From Paraburkholderia sp. FT54 (GTDB lineage: Bacteria; Pseudomonadota; Gammaproteobacteria; Burkholderiales; Burkholderiaceae), in contig NZ_CP134196.1 of NCBI RefSeq assembly GCF_031585635.1, forward strand, positions 930,001 to 994,000: a DNA stretch of 64,000 bases. The letters run 5' to 3'. Numbering within the stretch: position 1 is the stretch's first letter; every line of letters begins with the position of its first letter. Under the pieces are notes generated by a model. That model did no database searches. It worked only from the letters and a program-made list of their open reading frames with translations, and was not told the origin of the DNA. A program made the position numbers and the translations under genes. Shown here piece after piece: positions 51,648-61,974 of the stretch.

Positions 51648-51941
51648 ATGACAAGCACCAAGACACTGATCCGCGCGGCGCTGGGCGCCGGCTTGAGCGC
51701 CGCGCTCGCCGGCTGCCTGAGTTCGACGCCGCATTGGGACGCGACGTTCGGCGACTCGGTCAATCAGATCAAGGAAATGCAGACGCTCAACCCGAACGCC
51801 TCGGCCAATACCGATCCGGTCGCGGGTATCGACGGCACGGCGGCCGCCGCGGCGCAGAAGAGCTACGCCAAATCGTTCACGGCGCCGCCCGCGCCGACCA
51901 ATGCCTTCACGATCGGCATCGGCTCATCGAATGGGTATTGA
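51648..51941 (+). CDS. Small tad-locus lipoprotein
   Basis: A 97-residue lipoprotein: LIRAALGAGLSAALAGC ends in a lipobox (LAGC, about residue 22). The mature part contains PHWDATFGDSVNQIKEMQTL, a segment seen in CpaD-like and related pilus lipoproteins. Lying between secretin and tadZ, it may act as secretin pilotin. ATG at 51648 was chosen for its ribosome site (CCGGAG). Confidence 0.75.
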   Translation: MTSTKTLIRAALGAGLSAALAGCLSSTPHWDATFGDSVNQIKEMQTLNPNASANTDPVAGIDGTAAAAAQKSYAKSFTAPPAPTNAFTIGIGSSNGY

Positions 51942-51987
51942 AGCGACACAACCAGGCGTCAAGATTTAACGCCAGCGGAGACTTACC

Positions 51988-53190
51988 ATGATCGACACCC
52001 TTCTGATTTCGTCCAGCGCCGAGCGCGCGCCGCAGATCGCGGCGCGTCTCGAGGCAAGCGGCATCGCGTTTCGTCTGCGTACGCTGCACGGCACGGCGAA
52101 GCAGTTGCGCGTGCACGCCGCGGCGATCAAGAGCGCCGATCTGCTGATCGTCGACGACGCCGACCTGACGCCGCGCGATCTGAGCGGCGTCGAGGAGGTG
52201 CTGTCGCACGCGCCGAATTTGCACTGCATGCTGGTCACGCCGGCGCCGTCGACCACGCTGCTGATGACGGCGATGCGCGTCGGCGTGCGGCACGTGCTGT
52301 CCTGGCCGCTCGACGACAGCGAGATCGCCGACGCGCTCGCCCACGTCTCGGCAAAGAAGCACGCCGGCGTGCGACGCGACGGCCGCGTGGTGTCGTTCAC
52401 TTCCTGCAAGGGCGGCAGCGGCACCACCCTGATCGCCGTGAATCTCGCTTACGCGCTGGCCGCCTTGCGCGACAAGCGCGCGCTGCTGATCGACCTGAAC
52501 CAGCAATTCGCCGACGCGAGCCTGCTGGTCGCCGACAAGGCGCCGCCCGCCACGCTCGCGGACCTGTGCTCGCAGATCGAGCGGCTCGACGCCGCTTTCT
52601 TCGAATCTTGCGTGATGCACGTGCACGCGAATCTCGACGTGCTGGCCGGCGCGGGCGATCCGGTCAAATCAGGCGAATTGCGCGCCGCGCATCTCGAACG
52701 GATTCTCACGCTGGTGCGCGAACAATACGACGCGGTGCTGATCGACGTCGGCCAGAACATCAATCCGCTCGCGATCCACGCGCTCGATCACAGCGACTCG
52801 ATCTGCATGGTGGTGCGGCAGAACATTCTGTACCTGCATGCGGGCCGCCGCATGCTCGACATCTTCAAGGAGCTGGGCTATCCGGCGAGCAAGGTGAAAG
52901 TGATCGTCAACCAGTACGACAAGAGCGCGCGCATCAACCTGGCGACGCTCGAAGAAACGTTCGGCGCGAAGGTCGCTCATCACTTGCCGCGCGACGAGAA
53001 GCAGGCCACCGAGGCGTTGAATCACGGCGTGCCGCTCGTCACCGGCGCGAAGGGCGGCGCGCTCGCCCAGGGCATCGCGCAGCTGGCCACGTTGCTGTGG
53101 CCGTTGCCGGTTGCGACGCGCAAGAGCGTGCTCGGGCGTCTCTTCCCCGGCCGGCCGAATTCGCCGCCGCAACTGAAGCCGGGACACTGA
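51988..53190 (+). CDS. tadZ: Pilus localisation ATPase TadZ/CpaE
   Basis: A 400-residue MinD/ParA-type protein. Residues 1-125 form an atypical receiver-like domain ([20 protein letters not shown]), and from about 133 comes the ATPase ([20 protein letters not shown], a deviant Walker [36 protein letters not shown]). It places the Tad machine at the cell pole or membrane site. Confidence 0.9.
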   Translation: MIDTLLISSSAERAPQIAARLEASGIAFRLRTLHGTAKQLRVHAAAIKSADLLIVDDADLTPRDLSGVEEVLSHAPNLHCMLVTPAPSTTLLMTAMRVGVRHVLSWPLDDSEIADALAHVSAKKHAGVRRDGRVVSFTSCKGGSGTTLIAVNLAYALAALRDKRALLIDLNQQFADASLLVADKAPPATLADLCSQIERLDAAFFESCVMHVHANLDVLAGAGDPVKSGELRAAHLERILTLVREQYDAVLIDVGQNINPLAIHALDHSDSICMVVRQNILYLHAGRRMLDIFKELGYPASKVKVIVNQYDKSARINLATLEETFGAKVAHHLPRDEKQATEALNHGVPLVTGAKGGALAQGIAQLATLLWPLPVATRKSVLGRLFPGRPNSPPQLKPGH

Positions 53191-53254
53191 AGTCTGGACA
53201 CGCGGCCTGAATCCGTTCAAGCCGGTTGCCATCGAAAAGAATGCGGAGAGCACC

Positions 53255-54637
53255 ATGTCATTGCGCGAACAGTTGATGATCCAGAGCGGCACCCTGCCGT
53301 TCGACAGCGCCACTCCCGCGGCGGCGGCGGCCGGCGCAGCCGCCGACAGCCTCGCGGCGCGGCGCGCGTATCAGCAGCTCAAGATGAACATTCATCAGGC
53401 GATCATCGACCGGGTCGAGCTCGACAAGCTGCAACGCCTGTCGCCCGAGCAGATCAAGCGCGAACTGGCGCAACTGGTGGAGCGGATCGTCGACGAAGAC
53501 AAGATTCCGATGAACGAACTGGAGCGCCGCCGTCTCGCTCAGGACGTGCACGACGAAATGGTCGGCCTCGGCCCGCTCGAACCCTTGCTCAACGATCCGA
53601 CCATCTCCGACATTCTGGTGAACACGTCGCAGCATGTGTATGTGGAACGGCGCGGACGCCTCGAACACACCGACGTGACCTTCTACGACGACGCGCATCT
53701 GATGAAGATCATCGAGCGCATCGTCTCGCGCGTGGGCCGCCGGATCGACGAATCCACGCCGATGGTCGATGCGCGCCTGCCCGACGGCTCGCGTGTCAAC
53801 GCGATCATTCCGCCGTCCGCGATCGACGGACCGCTGGTGTCGATTCGCCGCTTCGCGGTGAATCCGCTCACCGTCACCGACATGGTGAACAACCAGAGCT
53901 TCACGCCCTCGATGGCGCAACTGCTCGAAGCGCTGATCAAGTCGAAGCTGAACGTGCTGATTTCGGGCGGCACGGGCAGCGGCAAGACCACGCTGCTCAA
54001 TCTGCTCTCCGGCTTCATTCCCGAGGACGAGCGAGTCGTGACGATCGAAGACGCGGCCGAATTGCAGATGCGCCAGCAGCACGTGCTGCGGCTCGAAACA
54101 CGGCCGCCGAACATCGAAGGCAAGGGCGAAATCTCGCAGCGCTCGCTGGTGCGCAACGCGCTGCGGATGCGCCCCGACCGCATCGTGCTCGGCGAAGTGC
54201 GCGGCGCCGAAGCGCTCGACATGCTGCACGCCATGAACACCGGCCACGAAGGTTCGATGGCGACGCTGCACGCGAACACGCCACGCGACGCACTCACGCG
54301 TCTCGAGAACATGGTCGGCATGGCGGGTCTGACAATGCCGATCAAGGCGATCCGTCAGCAGATCGCTTCGGCGATCACCGTGGTGGTGCAGGCGTCGCGT
54401 CTGACCGACGGGCGCCGCAAGCTGATGAGCATTCAGGAAATCACCGGCATGGAAGGCGACATCATCAACATGCAGGAGATCTTCATGTTCAAGCGCACCG
54501 GCGTCGACGAAAACGGCATGATCAAAGGCTATTTCTGCGCGAGCGGCGTGCGGCCGAAGTTCTGCGAGCGGCTGGCGGGCTTCGGCATCGTGCTGCCGGA
54601 CCAGATGTTCGATCCGGCACGGCGTTTCGAAGTATGA
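53255..54637 (+). CDS. tadA: Tad secretion ATPase TadA/CpaF
   Basis: A 460-residue hexameric type II/IV secretion ATPase. [20 protein letters not shown] opens the N-terminal domain, Walker A is [17 protein letters not shown] (about residue 238), the Asp box TIEDAAEL, Walker [20 protein letters not shown], and His box [19 protein letters not shown]. It powers pilus assembly at the inner membrane. Confidence 0.96.
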   Translation: MSLREQLMIQSGTLPFDSATPAAAAAGAAADSLAARRAYQQLKMNIHQAIIDRVELDKLQRLSPEQIKRELAQLVERIVDEDKIPMNELERRRLAQDVHDEMVGLGPLEPLLNDPTISDILVNTSQHVYVERRGRLEHTDVTFYDDAHLMKIIERIVSRVGRRIDESTPMVDARLPDGSRVNAIIPPSAIDGPLVSIRRFAVNPLTVTDMVNNQSFTPSMAQLLEALIKSKLNVLISGGTGSGKTTLLNLLSGFIPEDERVVTIEDAAELQMRQQHVLRLETRPPNIEGKGEISQRSLVRNALRMRPDRIVLGEVRGAEALDMLHAMNTGHEGSMATLHANTPRDALTRLENMVGMAGLTMPIKAIRQQIASAITVVVQASRLTDGRRKLMSIQEITGMEGDIINMQEIFMFKRTGVDENGMIKGYFCASGVRPKFCERLAGFGIVLPDQMFDPARRFEV

Positions 54638-54664
54638 ACGCGCACCCGGTTTGAGGAGAGGGAC

Positions 54665-55642
54665 ATGAACACGTCGTTTATCGGCTTCGCGGTGCTCGCG
54701 TTTCTCGCGGTGGTGCTGACCATCGAGGCGGTCTATCTGTTCTGGAGCAGCCACCACGGCAAGGACGTCAAACGCATGGACGAGCGCATTCGCGCGCTGT
54801 CCGCGGGCGGCAATGTGAGCAGCCAACAGCTCTCGATTCTCAAGCAGCGCATGCTGAGCGAGTCGCCGTTCGTCACGAACCTGCTGTTACGCATGCCGCG
54901 CGTGCATGCGCTCGACCGGCAGTTGCAGCAGTCCGGGCTCAAGTGGTCGGTGGCACGCTTCATCACTTACACGTTGCTGTGCGCGGTCGCCGGCGTTTTT
55001 GCCGGCTCAGTGCTGCACGCGCCCGCGCTGGTGTTGGGTGTGTTCGCCGCAGTGGCCAGCCTGCTGCCGACCATGGTTCTGCGCCGCAAGCGCACGAGGC
55101 GCGTGCGGCAACTCGAGCGCCAGTTGCCCGACGCAGCCGATCTGGTCGCCCGCGCACTGCGCGCCGGACACTCCTTTCCGGCAGCGCTCGGCATGGTCGG
55201 CGAGGAGCTGCCCGAACCGCTCGGCGGCGAATTCGCGCTGGTGTTCGACGAGATCAACTACGGCGTTTCCATGAACGACGCGCTGCTGAACATGGTGAGC
55301 CGCGTGCCGGTCGAGGACCTGCGCTACTTCGTGATCGCCGTGCTGATCCAGCGGGAGGCGGGCGGCAATCTGGCGGAGATTCTCGGTAGCATCAGCGGCA
55401 TCATTCGCGAGCGGCTCAAGCTGCTCGGCAAGGTGCGCGTACTGTCCGCGGAAGGACGCTTGTCGGCGTGGGTGCTCGCCATATTGCCGTTCGCGCTGCT
55501 GGGACTGCTGACGTTGCTCAATCCGGGGTACATCAGCGTGTTCTGGAAGGACCCGGCCGGCGTGCAGCTCGCCGGCGTGGCGATCACGATGATGCTGTTC
55601 GGCATCTTATGGATGCGCAAAGTCGTGCGCATCCATATCTAG
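54665..55642 (+). CDS. tadB: Tad inner-membrane platform protein TadB
   Basis: A 325-residue membrane protein with a type II secretion F domain (LPDAADLVARALRAGHSFPA, GGNLAEILGSISGIIRERLK) between two pairs of spans (FITYTLLCAVAGVFAGSVLH; VLAILPFALLGLLTLLNPGY). It forms the assembly platform with TadC. Confidence 0.93.
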   Translation: MNTSFIGFAVLAFLAVVLTIEAVYLFWSSHHGKDVKRMDERIRALSAGGNVSSQQLSILKQRMLSESPFVTNLLLRMPRVHALDRQLQQSGLKWSVARFITYTLLCAVAGVFAGSVLHAPALVLGVFAAVASLLPTMVLRRKRTRRVRQLERQLPDAADLVARALRAGHSFPAALGMVGEELPEPLGGEFALVFDEINYGVSMNDALLNMVSRVPVEDLRYFVIAVLIQREAGGNLAEILGSISGIIRERLKLLGKVRVLSAEGRLSAWVLAILPFALLGLLTLLNPGYISVFWKDPAGVQLAGVAITMMLFGILWMRKVVRIHI

Positions 55643-55686
55643 ACGACTGCTTTCGACACGAGGAGCGCGGGCGCGGCCCGCAGACC

Positions 55687-56643
55687 ATGAAAATAGAACA
55701 GATCGTGTTGCTGGGGGTGATGTTCCTGGTCGTGTTCGGCGCGGCGCTCAAGGCGATGACGCTGCTGCGTCCCGATCCCGTGCAGCGGCGCATCGAGGAA
55801 CTCGGCCAGCCGGGCGCGCCTGGTGAAGCCGACGCCGGCGCGCAGAAGAGCTGGGTCGAGACCGTCACGAAGGTGTCCGAGCGGGTCGCCAAACTGTCGT
55901 TGCCGAAAGAGGACTGGGACAAGTCGGCGCTGCGTCTGCGCTTCGCGAACGCGGGCATCCGCACGCCGTCCGCGCCGGCCATCTTTTTCGCCACCAAGAC
56001 GGTGCTGGCGCTCACGCTGCCGGCCCTTGCGCTGATCTTTTTCGGCAACGCCTTCGAAGCCGACCAACGCATGTATCTGCTGCTGACGGTGCTGAGCGCC
56101 TCGGCGCTCGGCTTCTATCTGCCGAACCTCGTGATGACGCGCCTCGTTGAAAGCCGTCAGCGCAAGCTGTTCGAAGATCTGCCCGACGCGCTCGATCTGA
56201 TGACCGTGTGCGTGGAAGCGGGCCTCGGCCTCGACGCGGCGATGATGCGCGTGACCCAGGAAATCGGCGTGAAGAGCCACGCGCTCAAAGACGAATTCGA
56301 CATGGTGCTGCTGGAACTGCGCGCCGGCTCAGGGCGCGACAAGGCCTTGCGCAACCTGTCGCTGCGCACCGGCGTGGAAGATCTCGACACGCTCGCCGCG
56401 ATGCTGATCCAGGCGGACCGCTTCGGCACGAGCGTGGGCGATTCGCTCCGTGTTTATACCGACAACCTGCGCACCAAACGACGCTTGCGCGCTGAAGAAC
56501 AGGCTGCCAAGATCGCCTTGAAGCTCCTGTTTCCGCTGATGTTTTTTATCTTTCCGGCGCTGCTGACAGTGCTGATCGGTCCGTCGGCGATCCAGATCGT
56601 GCGCCAGCTGTTTCCGGCCATCCACAGCATGACGGGCGGTTGA
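55687..56643 (+). CDS. tadC: Tad inner-membrane platform protein TadC
   Basis: A 318-residue F-domain protein (LPDALDLMTVCVEAGLGLDA, TLAAMLIQADRFGTSVGDSL) with spans at both ends (EQIVLLGVMFLVVFGAALKA; ALKLLFPLMFFIFPALLTVL). ATG at 55687. It partners TadB. The following gene is a hydroxylase-type protein, not the usual TadD. Confidence 0.93.
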   Translation: MKIEQIVLLGVMFLVVFGAALKAMTLLRPDPVQRRIEELGQPGAPGEADAGAQKSWVETVTKVSERVAKLSLPKEDWDKSALRLRFANAGIRTPSAPAIFFATKTVLALTLPALALIFFGNAFEADQRMYLLLTVLSASALGFYLPNLVMTRLVESRQRKLFEDLPDALDLMTVCVEAGLGLDAAMMRVTQEIGVKSHALKDEFDMVLLELRAGSGRDKALRNLSLRTGVEDLDTLAAMLIQADRFGTSVGDSLRVYTDNLRTKRRLRAEEQAAKIALKLLFPLMFFIFPALLTVLIGPSAIQIVRQLFPAIHSMTGG

Positions 56644-56669
56644 ACGCCAGGCAATCACTGGGGAATCAC

Positions 56670-57536
56670 ATGTTCGCATCCGGCCCGTTTCCTGACCTCC
56701 TGCAACACGCCGGCCTGTGGCTGCGCATGTATGCGCTCGGACTGGTGATGATGGCCGCGGGCGCGGCGCTGGAACGGCGCTGGCCCGCCGCCATGCTGCA
56801 ATCGCGCGCCGGGCAGCGTTTCAACGTGGCCTACGCGGGCGTGTATATGGCGATCGTGGAAGCGCTGAAGCCGTTGACGGCGGCGGCGAGTATCGCGATC
56901 GTGAATGCGCTCGGCGGCGGCCTGGTGGTTCTGAACTCGCACGGCTTGGGCGCGGTGGCTTCGTTCGTGATCGTGCTGTTGACCATCGACGTGCTCGAGT
57001 ATGCGTTTCACCGCCTGCAGCACACATGGCCCGTGCTGTGGAAGCTGCATTCGCTGCACCATAGCGCGGTCGAATTCAATATCACGGTCACGTGGCGGCA
57101 CCACTGGGTCGAATCGCTCATCAAGGGCTGTCTGCTTTATCCGCTCGTCGGCGTGCTGTTCAAGGTCGAACCGTGGATCGTCGCATCGACTTCGATCGTG
57201 TTCATGCTCGGCAATTACTTCGCACATATGAACCTGCGCGTGGACCTCGGCCGCTACATCACGTGGGTCAACAATCCGCAATATCACCGCCTGCATCATT
57301 CGAGCCGCACCGAGCACTTCGACCATAACTTCACGCAACTGCTGCCGTTGTGGGATCACCTGTTCGACACCCAGTGGGTGCCGGCCAGGGAGGAGTGGCC
57401 GCCCACCGGTCTGGACGACGGCGCACAACCTCGTTCGCTGCTGGATGCGTTCTGCTGGCCGCTGCGCGTGCACGCCGAACGCGGCGCGGAGCGCGGCGGC
57501 AAGCCCGTGCCGGTGCTGGACAAGGAGACGAAATGA
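56670..57536 (+). CDS. Sterol desaturase/fatty acid hydroxylase-type membrane enzyme inside the tad locus
   Basis: A 288-residue membrane di-iron enzyme with four or more spans and the histidine boxes HRLQH, HSLHHS and YHRLHHSS plus HFDHN, enough for a catalytic di-iron centre. It would hydroxylate or desaturate a lipid. It is coupled to tadE by an ATGA overlap, so it is truly part of the operon. ATG at 56670 with GGGGA ahead is preferred to a TTG at 56640. Confidence 0.85.
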   Translation: MFASGPFPDLLQHAGLWLRMYALGLVMMAAGAALERRWPAAMLQSRAGQRFNVAYAGVYMAIVEALKPLTAAASIAIVNALGGGLVVLNSHGLGAVASFVIVLLTIDVLEYAFHRLQHTWPVLWKLHSLHHSAVEFNITVTWRHHWVESLIKGCLLYPLVGVLFKVEPWIVASTSIVFMLGNYFAHMNLRVDLGRYITWVNNPQYHRLHHSSRTEHFDHNFTQLLPLWDHLFDTQWVPAREEWPPTGLDDGAQPRSLLDAFCWPLRVHAERGAERGGKPVPVLDKETK

Positions 57537-58063
57537 AAGTCGCTCAGCGGAAGTCCACGTTCAGTGCACAGGCGCGCGCAGGCAAGCGCGGACCGACCCG
57601 CAAGGAGCGCGGCGTCGCGACGGTCGAGTTCGCGTTGGTCGCGCCGCTGCTGTTTCTGCTGCTGTGCATCGCCATGGATCTCGGCATCGCGCTGTGGGTC
57701 AACCTGACCATGCAATACGCGGTGCGGGAAGGCGCGCGTTATGCGGTAACCGGGCAGACCAACCTCGACCCGAACGCGACCAACCAGCAACGTTATCTGG
57801 CTGTCGTGCAGGAGATCAAGAACAGCTCGATGGGTCTCTATTCGCTCGTCTCGCCGACTTACGCCATCACCATCAACGGCGCGACGCAAACCTATAACAC
57901 GCAGACGAATTACAGCACCGGCATGTTCGGCAATCCCGGCGACATCGTCGTGCTGCAGATCAACTGCATCTGGCCGCTTCTCACGCCGCTGGTCAAGCCG
58001 TTTTTCGCCAACGGCAACTTCGGCTTCAGCGTCGCGGCGACGATGCGCAACGAGGGCTTCTGA
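57533..58063 (+). CDS. tadE: TadE-like pseudopilin
   Basis: A 176-residue protein with a TadE signature: a basic head, then GVATVEFALVAPLLFLLLCI, with the cleavage glycine and glutamate at +5, and REGARYAVTG after the helix. It is a minor pilin processed by TadV. ATGA overlap with the hydroxylase gene; the stop lies one base before the next ATG. Confidence 0.9.
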   Translation: MKVAQRKSTFSAQARAGKRGPTRKERGVATVEFALVAPLLFLLLCIAMDLGIALWVNLTMQYAVREGARYAVTGQTNLDPNATNQQRYLAVVQEIKNSSMGLYSLVSPTYAITINGATQTYNTQTNYSTGMFGNPGDIVVLQINCIWPLLTPLVKPFFANGNFGFSVAATMRNEGF

Positions 58064-58064
58064 C

Positions 58065-58694
58065 ATGCGCACACGTTCCTTGCGAAGCCGCCGCGCGTCC
58101 AAAGGCGTCGTCAGTGTGGAAATGGCGCTGTTGCTGCCGATCCTCCTCGCGCTCGCGCTGCCGGCGTACGACATTGCGCGCAACATCCAGGCACAGATGA
58201 TTCTGATCAACGTGAGCCGCGAAGGCGCGAGTCTGTCCTCGCGCGCGTCGCTCACCTATCCGATGCAGACCATCATGTCTTCGCTCACCGCGACCACGCC
58301 GCCGCTGAACATGAACGCGCACGGCATGATCTACATCACCGAGATCATGGGCAACAACAACTGCGACAGCAACGGCAACAACTGCACCGGCGTGGTGGTC
58401 GCGCAGTATCGCTGGAACGGCGGCAATTATTATCCCGCGAGCCAGCTGTGGAATTGCGGCAACAGCGGCACACGCTGGGCGACGGACGGCACCGGCAGTT
58501 GCGGCGGCATTCCGGCGGCGGGGAAGACGTCGCCCGTGGTGAACCTGCTGCAAGGCAAGCTCGCCGACGGCCAGATCGCCTACGTGGTCGAGGCGTTCTA
58601 TCAGCAGACGCCGCTGATCGGTTCGGTGAATCTGGGCGGCGGCATCCAGACGCCCGCGCTTTCACCGAATCTCTATTCAATGACAGTGTTCTGA
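58065..58694 (+). CDS. tadF: TadF/TadE-like pseudopilin
   Basis: A 209-residue protein with KGVVSVEMALLLPILLALAL as the pseudopilin segment (glycine cleavage site, glutamate at +5) and NVSREGASLSSRASLTYPMQ behind it. The C-terminal part is Asn/Gly-rich with four cysteines (NNNCDSNGNNCTG, LWNCGN, GSCGG), likely disulfide-bonded. It is the second minor pilin. Confidence 0.85.
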   Translation: MRTRSLRSRRASKGVVSVEMALLLPILLALALPAYDIARNIQAQMILINVSREGASLSSRASLTYPMQTIMSSLTATTPPLNMNAHGMIYITEIMGNNNCDSNGNNCTGVVVAQYRWNGGNYYPASQLWNCGNSGTRWATDGTGSCGGIPAAGKTSPVVNLLQGKLADGQIAYVVEAFYQQTPLIGSVNLGGGIQTPALSPNLYSMTVF

Positions 58695-58742
58695 CCCGGC
58701 GAAAAGCGGGTCAAATAAAAAAACGTAGCACCGGGGGTAGCC

Positions 58743-60095
58743 ATGAAAACAACAGCGGCATTCAGAAGACGGCAGAGGGGATCGGTCAGCATCATCGTGG
58801 CGGTGTCGCTGATCGCGTTGCTGGGCATCCTCGGCCTTGCGGTGGATTCCGGTCTCGGCTACATGATCAAGGCGCGCCTGGACGCCGCCACCGACGGCGC
58901 GGTGATCGCGGCCGGTGAAGCGGTCACGCGCGGCAGCAACCAGACGGAGCAGACCAATAACGCGCAGCAGGCGGCAACGGCGTTTTTCGCGGCGAACTAT
59001 CCGGCGGGTTTTCTCGGTTCGAGCGTGACGGCGGGAACGCCGTCGATTGTGTTCAACGCCGGCACCGTGACGATCGGCATGACCGCGCAGGCGAGCGTGC
59101 CGGTCAGCTTGATGAAAATACTCGGCTTCAACGTGCTGAACGTGAGCGCGACTTCGCAGGCGATTCGCAAGACGCTGGACATGGCGTTCGTGATCGACAA
59201 CACGGGTTCGCTGAACGATCCCGGCGTGCCAGCGGCGGTGCGCTCGAACGCGGTGGCTTTCCTCAACAATTTCGATGTGACGAACGATCGTGTCGCGCTG
59301 ATGCACTTCGCCTACGGGACCGTGATCGATGTGCCGTTCAAGGGTAATGCACGCGGTTTCGATCGCGCCACGATGACCGCCGACATCAACAAATACACGT
59401 TCGCCGGCAGCACCAATTCAGCCGAAGCACTGTGGAACGCGCGCAACCAGTTGAACACGGTGATCACACAGCCGTCCAGTCTGCGCGTGATCGTGTTCTT
59501 CTCGGACGGCGCGCCGAATAGCTTCTCCTCGTACATAACGACCAATAAGAGCGGCAGTTGCGATGCAAACGCTACAACGATCGCGAGCGACGACAATCTC
59601 ACCGGCCACGTCTCGGGGCTGTACAGCCTGAGCGCCTTGAACCAGCAGCTGAAATCGCCGTGTTATACGGCTAACAACGATTCGACCAGGCTCATAACGG
59701 CCATGCCGCCGTGGTACAACGCGCACGATAAGAACGAACAGATTTTCCCGATCTGGCCCGTGAGCGCGCCACGCGTCGTGTCGACCGGTGACCCCACGTA
59801 TGTCAACGTCAACCGCGTGTCGCGCAATCTGCTCGAGGCGATGGCCGCGGCGGCGCGTGCCGAAGGCACCTACGTGTTCACGCTTGGGTACGGCGACAAG
59901 TTGGTGCAGCCCGCCGGTCCCGACAACGAAATCGGCCAGGACGTGCTCAAGTGCATGGCGAACACGGCAGATTCCCTATCGCGTTGCTACAACCCGAAAC
60001 AGCCGGTCGGCGTGTATTGCTACGCCGCGACGCCGGCCGATCTGAAGCCGTGCTTCTCGCAACTGGCTTCGCAAATCCTCCGTATTTCCAAGTGA
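58743..60095 (+). CDS. tadG: TadG-like protein with von Willebrand factor A domain
   Basis: A 450-residue protein with a short head, a span (SVSIIVAVSLIALLGILGLA), and a vWA domain from about residue 140 (MAFVIDNTGSLNDPGVPAAV, with the metal site as DNTGS, and RVIVFFSDGAPNSF). Paired cysteines near the C-terminus. vWA domains suggest adhesion; TadG-type proteins sit at the pilus base or tip. Confidence 0.88.
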   Translation: MKTTAAFRRRQRGSVSIIVAVSLIALLGILGLAVDSGLGYMIKARLDAATDGAVIAAGEAVTRGSNQTEQTNNAQQAATAFFAANYPAGFLGSSVTAGTPSIVFNAGTVTIGMTAQASVPVSLMKILGFNVLNVSATSQAIRKTLDMAFVIDNTGSLNDPGVPAAVRSNAVAFLNNFDVTNDRVALMHFAYGTVIDVPFKGNARGFDRATMTADINKYTFAGSTNSAEALWNARNQLNTVITQPSSLRVIVFFSDGAPNSFSSYITTNKSGSCDANATTIASDDNLTGHVSGLYSLSALNQQLKSPCYTANNDSTRLITAMPPWYNAHDKNEQIFPIWPVSAPRVVSTGDPTYVNVNRVSRNLLEAMAAAARAEGTYVFTLGYGDKLVQPAGPDNEIGQDVLKCMANTADSLSRCYNPKQPVGVYCYAATPADLKPCFSQLASQILRISK

Positions 60096-60102
60096 GCGTG
60101 CC

Positions 60103-60801
60103 ATGACACCGACGACACCTTTGCAAGACCTGCCACTCGCCGCCAGTACCGAAAATGGCACGACCGCCGTTGCAAGCCGCGGCGTCGGGCTAAGCCACGC
60201 ACTCGTGGAAGTGGCCGCGCGCGCGGGCGCCGCGACCATGCTGAGCCTGTTCGCCTATGCCGCGATCACGCAATGGCGCGCGGCGCCGTCGCGGATCACG
60301 CTGTTGTTGCTGGTGGTAGCGGCGTGCGTCACGGTGGGCTTGTCGTTGTTCACGCGTGTGCCGATGAAACGCGACTGGCGGCCGTTCGCGTTCTTCTGCT
60401 CGATGGGCGGCACGTACTACTTCATTGCCGTGCGTCTCGCACCCGGCGCGCAACTCGTGCCGGAGGCCGTCGGCGCGGCGCTGCAACTGCTGGGGATTTT
60501 CTGGCAGCTATTCGCCAAGGCCTCGCTGCGCCGCTCGTTCGGCATCTTGCCGGCCAATCGCGGCGTCGTATCGCGTGGTGCCTATCGCTTCGTTCGGCAT
60601 CCGATGTACCTCGGTTACTTCATCACCGACATCGGCTTTCTGCTGGTGAACTTCGGTCTGCAAAACCTGTTGGTGTACGGTTGCCAGTTCGCGTTGCAGG
60701 TGGGACGCATCGTGCGCGAGGAGCAGCTTCTCTCGGCGGACGAAGGCTATCGCACCTACAAGGGCCGGGTACGTTATCGCGTGATTCCGGGCCTGTTCTA
60801 G
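60103..60801 (+). CDS. Isoprenylcysteine methyltransferase-type membrane protein
   Basis: A 232-residue membrane protein with about five spans. NRGVVSRGAYRFVRHPMYLG and VREEQLLSADEGYRTYKGRV are the cofactor-binding signature of the ICMT/PEMT methyltransferase family. It starts 7 bp after tadG and is probably co-transcribed with it. Substrate unknown; a lipid or a pilin is conceivable. Confidence 0.8.
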   Translation: MTPTTPLQDLPLAASTENGTTAVASRGVGLSHALVEVAARAGAATMLSLFAYAAITQWRAAPSRITLLLLVVAACVTVGLSLFTRVPMKRDWRPFAFFCSMGGTYYFIAVRLAPGAQLVPEAVGAALQLLGIFWQLFAKASLRRSFGILPANRGVVSRGAYRFVRHPMYLGYFITDIGFLLVNFGLQNLLVYGCQFALQVGRIVREEQLLSADEGYRTYKGRVRYRVIPGLF

Positions 60802-60807
60802 CGTGTT

Positions 60808-61974
60808 CTAGGCGAGGCGCGCGCCGCGCACCGCCTTGCCGCCGACCAGGCAGACGATCAGCGTCGCCACGACGAGCACGCACAAGGCGAGGCGCAGGCC
60901 GAGCAGGCCCGCGCCGAGGCCGATCAACGGCGGCCCGACCAGGAAGCCGGCATAACCGAAGGTCGCGGCCATCGACACGCCGGTCGCCGGCGTGAGCGTC
61001 GAGCGGCCCGCTGCACTGAAAATCACCGGAACGATATTCGCGAGGCCGACGCCGACCATCGCGAAGCCCACGCAAGCGGTGAGCACGGTCGGCCAGCTGA
61101 GCACGAGCGCAAGCCCGGCGACCGCGATCAGGCCGCCGAGCGCAACGACCTTGCTCGAGCCGAAACGGCGCACGGACACATCGCCGACGATGCGGCACGC
61201 CGCCATCGAGAAGGCAAATGCGGAGTAGCCGATCGCGGCGACGCTGGCTTCGCGGTTCAAGGCCGAGCGCAGATACACGGCGCTCCAGTCGGCGACCGCG
61301 CCTTCCACCAGCATGCAGAGGAACGCGAGCATCGCGAGCTTCATCACGGCGGAAGAGGGCCACGCCAGGCCGCTCGACGCGGCAGCCGCTCTCGGACCGA
61401 GGTCACGCAGCGCAAGCACGGCGGCGGCGCCGATCAGGACGGCGATGAACAGGTCCGGTATCAACAGGCCGCCCGTCACGCCGGCGCCGCCCTTTTGCAA
61501 CATCGCACCCGTGGCGGCGCCGAGCAGGCCGCCCGCGCTCCAGGCCGCATGAAACGACGACATGATCGGTGCGTGCCATTGCGTTTCGATCGTGCTGGCG
61601 TGGCCGTTCATGGAGACGTCGAGCGCGCCGTTCGCGGCGCCGAGCAGAAACAGCACGATGCACAGCGAAGCCATGCCGGGCGCGAAGGCCGGCAGCGGCA
61701 GCGCGATCACGAATGCCGCGCCGAGCAGCGCCGTGGCGCGGCCACTGCCGAAGCGCGGCGCCAGTTGTCCCGCCAGCGGCATCGCGACGATCGCGCCGAG
61801 CGCGAAGGCGAACAGCGCGATGCCGAGCGAGGCGTCGCCCAGCGCCAGGCTCTCCTTGATGCGCGGAACTTCGACAGCCCACGCACCGATGCCGAAGCCG
61901 TTGGCGAGAAACACGCCGAGGGTGGCGGCGCGTTCCTTGACCGGTTTGTTTTGGGGAATGGCGGACGATGTCAT
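60808..61974 (-). CDS. MFS carrier of unknown substrate
   Basis: A 388-residue major facilitator protein with 12 hydrophobic segments. GFGIGAWAVEVPRIKESLAL at the first span and GHASTIETQWHAPIMSSFHA in the middle resemble the FucP/YbjJ-type carriers. Coupled to the DeoR regulator by an ATGA overlap. It converges on the methyltransferase gene with only 6 bp between. Confidence 0.8.
   Translation of the reverse strand: MTSSAIPQNKPVKERAATLGVFLANGFGIGAWAVEVPRIKESLALGDASLGIALFAFALGAIVAMPLAGQLAPRFGSGRATALLGAAFVIALPLPAFAPGMASLCIVLFLLGAANGALDVSMNGHASTIETQWHAPIMSSFHAAWSAGGLLGAATGAMLQKGGAGVTGGLLIPDLFIAVLIGAAAVLALRDLGPRAAAASSGLAWPSSAVMKLAMLAFLCMLVEGAVADWSAVYLRSALNREASVAAIGYSAFAFSMAACRIVGDVSVRRFGSSKVVALGGLIAVAGLALVLSWPTVLTACVGFAMVGVGLANIVPVIFSAAGRSTLTPATGVSMAATFGYAGFLVGPPLIGLGAGLLGLRLALCVLVVATLIVCLVGGKAVRGARLA

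Noticed and set aside
53258..54826. 522-codon open frame on the minus strand opposite tadA
   Set aside because: His/Arg-rich shadow of the unmistakable tadA ATPase.
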